Positions 59,400 through 64,000 of a stretch of DNA of 64,000 nt are shown piece after piece. The position numbers and the translations under genes are program-made. The notes under the pieces are model-generated. The model did not search any database. It was not told where the DNA came from and saw nothing but the letters and a program-made list of their open reading frames with translations. Position 1 is the stretch's first letter, and every line of letters starts with the position of its first letter. This DNA is from Ophioderma brevispina (lineage: Eukaryota; Echinodermata; Ophiuroidea; Amphilepidida; Ophiodermatidae): assembly GCA_023653785.1 (NCBI GenBank), contig JAMKCH010035974.1:1-64000 (forward strand). The letters run 5' to 3'.

Positions 59400-60260
59400 T
59401 TTGAACAACCATTACACATTTGAATATAAGTTCTTTCTCCCACCTTCACCGCCAATTAATTTTGGTTTGATTTTTTTTTCCTACTTTTAAAAAAACTGTT
59501 TTCTATTGATTGACCTCATGTTTTTGGGAAATCTATTATCTTTCAATGTTTTATGTTTGTGAAAGGATGTTCAATAACGAAATTGCCACAAACCGCCAAT
59601 GAAGCAACCTAATTATTGATGTTCATTTAAATTTTTCTTTCATCTAATCTTTCAAATGCATTAATTAATGATCAAATTTGAATAAAATTGCGTTTACATA
59701 ATGTCTTTGTACAGGGGTACTAATCATGACAAAAATTAATGTCCTCTACAGTTTGCTGGTTTTGCCAGCAATGTTAAAGCTCTTCGCATAAAAACACTGA
59801 AATTTACACAACACACAGTTCAGGCTATTTTAGGTCGTATTTATGCATCAATATATTAATTTTCCTAAGTTAATAAAAATGCAGAAAATTGTTTGAGAAA
59901 TCGTGTGACAACAAAATTATACTACCCTACATAGACTTGTAGTTTTGGTATTCAAAATATGTTGTCATGAGCCCAATGTACACAAACTATTCGTTTTTAC
60001 TGGTCGGTCACAAGCTGGTCATGCATCTTACTTAACATTTTTTTGTAAAGCTATAAGTAGTTTATAGGGTAATGTAATTTTTCGTCCACTATTAAAAATA
60101 ATATTAAATGGACTCAGATTCACTTTAGAGTCAGAAACAACAACGATTGTTTCATTGAATTAACATTTATGTCGATAAATTTGTCTTTTTAACCAATATA
60201 CTATGATCATGATTTATTAGTTGTAACACACCAATTGTACGTTTTCTTCTTGCAAACCTG
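59400..60260 (-). repeat. Right arm of the large inverted repeat
   Basis: GTTTTGCCAGCAATGTTAAA and GCTCTTCGCATAAAAACACT near 59757-59800, and ACTATTCGTTTTTACTGGTC near 59990, are the complement of the left arm. A third copy, in the same direction as this arm, lies at 63000-63560. Confidence 0.75.
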
Positions 60261-60499
60261 ATTTTAGTGCATATAGTGTTGGAAATTTTTCAACTCGGCT
60301 GCTGGTCAGAAGTTTGGAACGTTCCTGTCGGATTCCGGTCGGGATTCAGTTCATTTTCAGTGTTCATGGTTCGCAGGTCCTTTGGAGCCGGGTCACTGCA
60401 AATTATTGCTTGACCCCTGGGTTGTAAAATCTGTTCACGAGAACATGGACTTGGATAACAAAAACCGTTGTGGTGTTGTGGTTGTGTGTGTTACTATGC

Positions 60500-60960
60500 T
60501 GCCACACGCGCTGCCAAAACCCAAAGCCACCGCGCATGGTCAGTAGCTTCTTGGTGCTTATGCATTAGATATATGGGAAAACTCGGGGCTCGGACAGGTT
60601 AACCCGAGCGCAGTGGGCCCCTCTTTCATGCTCCTTCGGTCTGAACACTCGGATCGTCACACTGTTCCCACGGCGCTCCGCTTCTCCCATACATTCGATG
60701 CATAAACCGTGTGGTGTGTATGTGTACATAGTGCCCACACACACGACAACGCGCTGCCAACCCGACCAGGGCGCGCATCAGTATCTTCTGGTTCTTATGC
60801 ATTAGATATATTGGAAAACTCGGCGTCGGACAGGTTAGCCCGCCGGTGCATGGGGCCCTCTTTCATGCTCTCGCCTTTTCGTCTGAACACTCGGATCGTC
60901 AACGCTGTCACGGCGCTCCTCATTCTCCCATGCACTCAATGCATAAACCGTGTGTGTGTG
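60500..60960 (+). repeat. GC-rich tandem duplication, two units of about 240 bp
   Basis: Both units contain GCGCTGCC, CTTATGCATTAGATATAT, GAACACTCGGATCGTC, CACGGCGCTCC and GATGCATAAACCGTGTG (AATGCATAAACC in unit 2). Within a unit, TTATGCATTAGATATATGGGA and TCCCATACATTCGATGCATAA are inverted. The GC content contrasts sharply with the AT-rich flanks. Confidence 0.8.
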
Positions 60961-61029
60961 TGTGGCCCGGGATTCGGGCATATTCCTGTGTATAAACACA
61001 GTTTTATTACTCCCGCCGTTCTTTTTGTT

Positions 61030-61130
61030 CTTTTCCCCTTCCCGGGTGCCTTTTGTTATTCCCGGGCTCTTTTGTCTTTTCCTCCCGGTGTCTTATCCCG
61101 GGCGCCTTTTGTCTTTTCCCTACCGTCAGA
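61030..61130 (+). repeat. Short tandem repeat (CCCGGGCNCCTTTTGTCTTTTCCC)
   Basis: Four imperfect units of about 25-30 bp each start with a CCCGG word and end in CTTTTGT-TTTCC. They directly follow the GC-rich tandem duplication. Confidence 0.6.
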
Positions 61131-62529
61131 CCGTGTGTACTGACAAACATATGCTGTATTTTGTTTGTGTATATTCATGGCTTTTAGGTTGCGTGTGTGT
61201 GTGTGGTTTTGTGTCTGTGTGTGAGTTTGTTTGCTTGATATATCAGCAAATATAATTCCTATTTGTAGAAATAAGAATTGTTTGAGCTTTCTGATGCGAT
61301 AGACACAAATAGTAAAAGTACATTTGAAGTGTTTAGTCTTTTTTTTATAAGCTGCAAGGAATGTGCACATTTACTTGAATTTGTTACTTTTTTTAAAATA
61401 ATTGAATCCATTTGGCCCTTAAACTATTAGTAATCTCTCTTTACAAATAACTTTACTATAACTTATTATTATGTCTTAACAATTTTAAGGTTTTAGTTAG
61501 TACGCACAAATAGTAACTAGTTATAATTGTTGCCGCCTTGAGGTTATCATTTATAACTCCTAGTGTATTCCTTATAATAATTGTGGATGCAACCGCACCA
61601 TCCGCCATCACCACCTTATTCGTGCGTTTTAGTACTTGTAATATTGTTTAACCTTCTAGGCTGTTCATTTATCTCTTTAAAATAAAATACACCACTTCTA
61701 TGTATAATGTGTAACATATATGAAATTAGTAATTAAGGTCTATACTCAATAAACTAGATTTTTGTATGGTTAATTAATGTCCTGTAATGGGCTATATAGG
61801 GTGGCACACTAGAGAAACCCTTTAAGGAATTCTTTGTACCCCTGGGAACACGCACATTCCTCCCTGGAATTATCCGTTCAACTGAATAATTTTAAAAATA
61901 TTGAAAACCTGTCATATCAATTACACTTTTCGCTCTGGTTAACATTTAATATACTTATATTTTAAGAGTTGGACGTTAATAATAATATACATGTAACTTC
62001 CATGCTACACTACCCGCGCATCTAAATGGCGATAAATTTTGGCGTATTTGGAATATTGCGCAAACAGGTGGGATTATTAAATACTTTAGACCACTTTAGT
62101 TTGTGCCTTTTTTATGAGTATATAACACAAAAAAACTTAACTACCGCTGTTCATGGAATGAAATAGGAACACGATGCTTCATATTGTATTACTTGTTTAA
62201 TAATAGCAATTGTCGCCTATTGACTTGGTCACGTAAAGATCCAAACAGCTCACCCAACACTTCAAACTGAAAAAAAACACTACTGTTTGGACTCGTTCAA
62301 AGTGTAAAACTTATAGGCTATGTTTGCAAAAACATTGCGCTCCTACATGAGAATATACCTAATGCAATTCCTATTTGTCGAAATAGAAATTGCGCTTTCT
62401 AATGCGATTACGCCAAACTATTAAAAAAATGCATCGGGTGCGTTTAGTTCTATCAGAGTGTCTCTGTTCTATTTCCATGCTACAATTGTGTGTGCTTAGT
62501 TCTTGACTTGTATATTGCTTTAAAATTAT

Positions 62530-62960
62530 TAACGCTGTGATGTTCGTTTTGGTATACGTTCTTTAAATATTAGCACTCTCTCTTTGAATGTGTAAACATT
62601 AATATAACATTATGTATTGGCCTAATAATTATAAGATTACGCACAATAACCATTATAATTGGTGCGTGGAGGTGTATACATTTATTTTTAATTGTGGGGT
62701 GTAGGGTGTGTGGTCGTGCGTGCAGAATGTGCCCGTTTTGCTGTGCATGTGTATAATACATGTATTTCGGTAACTACATCGTACATACGCACCATGACGG
62801 TGTCTAATATCCTGTAATAATAAGTCTATCTACCATATTTTGATATGATTCATATCTTGATAACAGTGAATTTAACATAAGTCTAACATTTGCTTGTATT
62901 AATGTAACATTTTCCCAGATGAAAATAACAGTGGAATGTCACATTAAGAAAAAGATATAC
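62530..62960 (+). repeat. Direct repeat, copy 1
   Basis: GTGATGTTCGTTT, ATAACATTATGTATTGGCCT, TAAGATTACGCA, GTAGGGTGTGTGGTCGTG and CAGATGAAAATAA recur in order at 63600-64000 with many small indels. Confidence 0.7.
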
Positions 62961-62999
62961 ACATTACAAATACATTTTAAGAATGCATTAATCTAATGA

Positions 63000-63560
63000 T
63001 CAAATTTGAATAAACTTTGCGTTTAATTATTTGTACAGGGTACTATCATGACAAAAATTAATGTCCTCTACGTTTGTTTTGCCAACAATGTTAAAGCTCT
63101 TCGCATAATCACTGACAGGTCCACACAGTTCAGGCTATTTTAGTCGTATTTAATGCATAAAATTTTATTCCTTAATTTATAAAATGCAGAAAATTTGAGA
63201 ATCGTGTGACAAAAATTATACTATACCCTACATAGACTTGTAGTTTGGTATTCAAAATATGTTGTACATGATGCCCAATTGTACACAACTTTCGTTTTTA
63301 CTGGCGGTCCCAAGGGCATGCTCTTAACCTAACATATTTTTGTACAAAGCTATAATTATTTATAGGTATGTAATTTTTTCGTCACACTATTTTAAAAATA
63401 ATTATTAATGACAGAATGTTTTACTTTTAAGTCAGAAAAAAACGATTAGTTCATTGATTAAACATTTTATGTTGAAAATTTGTCCTCTTTTACATATGTA
63501 CGATATACATGATTTATATGGATGTGGTCAACAATTGTTACATTTTTCTTCTTGCAAACC
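63000..63560 (+). repeat. Third copy of the 59690-60260 repeat
   Basis: Follows the right arm of the large inverted repeat base for base, but with many one- to three-base gaps, for example ACGTTTGTTTTGCCAACAAT against ACAGTTTGCTGGTTTTGCCA. The pattern of small indels is more like unpolished sequence or old decay than point substitution. Confidence 0.75.
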
Positions 63561-63599
63561 TGATTTAGTTGCATTATAGAAGTGGTATGTTCACATCTC

Positions 63600-64000
63600 T
63601 GTGATGTTCGTTTCGTATACTTTAAAATCTTAGCACTCTTCTTTTGAAATGTGTAAACAGTACTATAACATTATTGTATTGCCTTAATAATTCTAAGATT
63701 ACGCAACGAACAACTTATTGGTGCTTGAGTTGTGGTACAGTTACTTCTAATTGTGGGTGGTGTAGGGTGTGGGCGTAGTGCATATAATAGCTGGTTTGCG
63801 TGTGCCCTTACATGTATTTTCGGGCACTTAATCGAACTTATGCACCATTGACGGTGTCTACTAGTAATAGATTCGAATACCATATTTGATTTATGACCCA
63901 TGAATTGATAACGGTGAACTTCACATTAGTGTTGACGTAACAATTAAACAATATTACATTAAACAATACTAAAGTAATATTTTCAGATGAAAATAAACAT
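63600..64000 (+). repeat. Direct repeat, copy 2 (runs to window end)
   Basis: Second copy of 62530-62960 at an offset of about 1.07 kb, with indel-rich divergence. A weaker third version may lie near 61430-61560 (AACTTTACTATAACTTATTA, TTAACAATTTTAAGGTTTTA). The array may continue beyond the window. Confidence 0.65.

Noticed and set aside
60709..61143. 144-aa frame over the GC-rich island
   Set aside because: It spans two tandem repeat units and a CCCGGG repeat, so the open frame is explained by repeat composition.

Overview
This is nuclear DNA of an animal: AT-rich, intron-dense, full of short DNA transposons, tRNA-derived SINEs and a decayed LINE. The repeat style suggests a marine invertebrate, perhaps a deuterostome such as an echinoderm or hemichordate. 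That guess rests on repeat style only and is weak. No bacterial, CRISPR or operon-like features are present.

One gene is well supported: WDR35 (IFT121), a subunit of the intraflagellar transport complex A (IFT-A), on the + strand. I can place 20 exons between 31 and 47250. They run from the middle of the N-terminal WD40 propellers to the stop codon after a cysteine-rich zinc-binding tail. The upstream exons and the promoter lie outside the window. Splice sites are GT-AG and the exon phases agree throughout. Fourteen exons are clean. Six (31-189, 1264-1427, 6816-6961, 22537-22620, 23930-24136, 38735-38955) carry single-base indels, and one also has an in-frame stop, although their protein sequence is otherwise conserved. 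The damage is patchy and many changes look like homopolymer contractions, so sequence-quality patches are a better explanation than a pseudogene.

The introns hold: a minus-strand LINE with endonuclease and reverse transcriptase remnants (about 2.1-5.5 kb); three copies of a tRNA-derived SINE body (20.8, 21.8, 28.0 kb); an element with inverted ends carrying a hammerhead-core-like motif (28.6-30.3 kb); a tRNA-Thr-like repeat joined to a 53-bp minisatellite and duplicated (30.6-31.6 kb); several TTAA-flanked inverted-repeat elements (34.5, 37.7, 39.1, 43.1-47.0, 50.1 kb); a hairpin element at 36.1 kb; and a decayed copy of a WDR35 exon at 36.83 kb.

Downstream of WDR35 (47.3-64 kb) I see no convincing gene. 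The part from about 56 kb to the end is a nest of inverted and direct repeats with a GC-rich tandem duplication near 60.5-61 kb.

No wholly new biological system is evident. The most interesting leads are the 21-nt micro-exon, the exon copy, the pairing of a 3.85-kb TTAA element with its 549-bp internal-deletion derivative, and the element with hammerhead-like ends.
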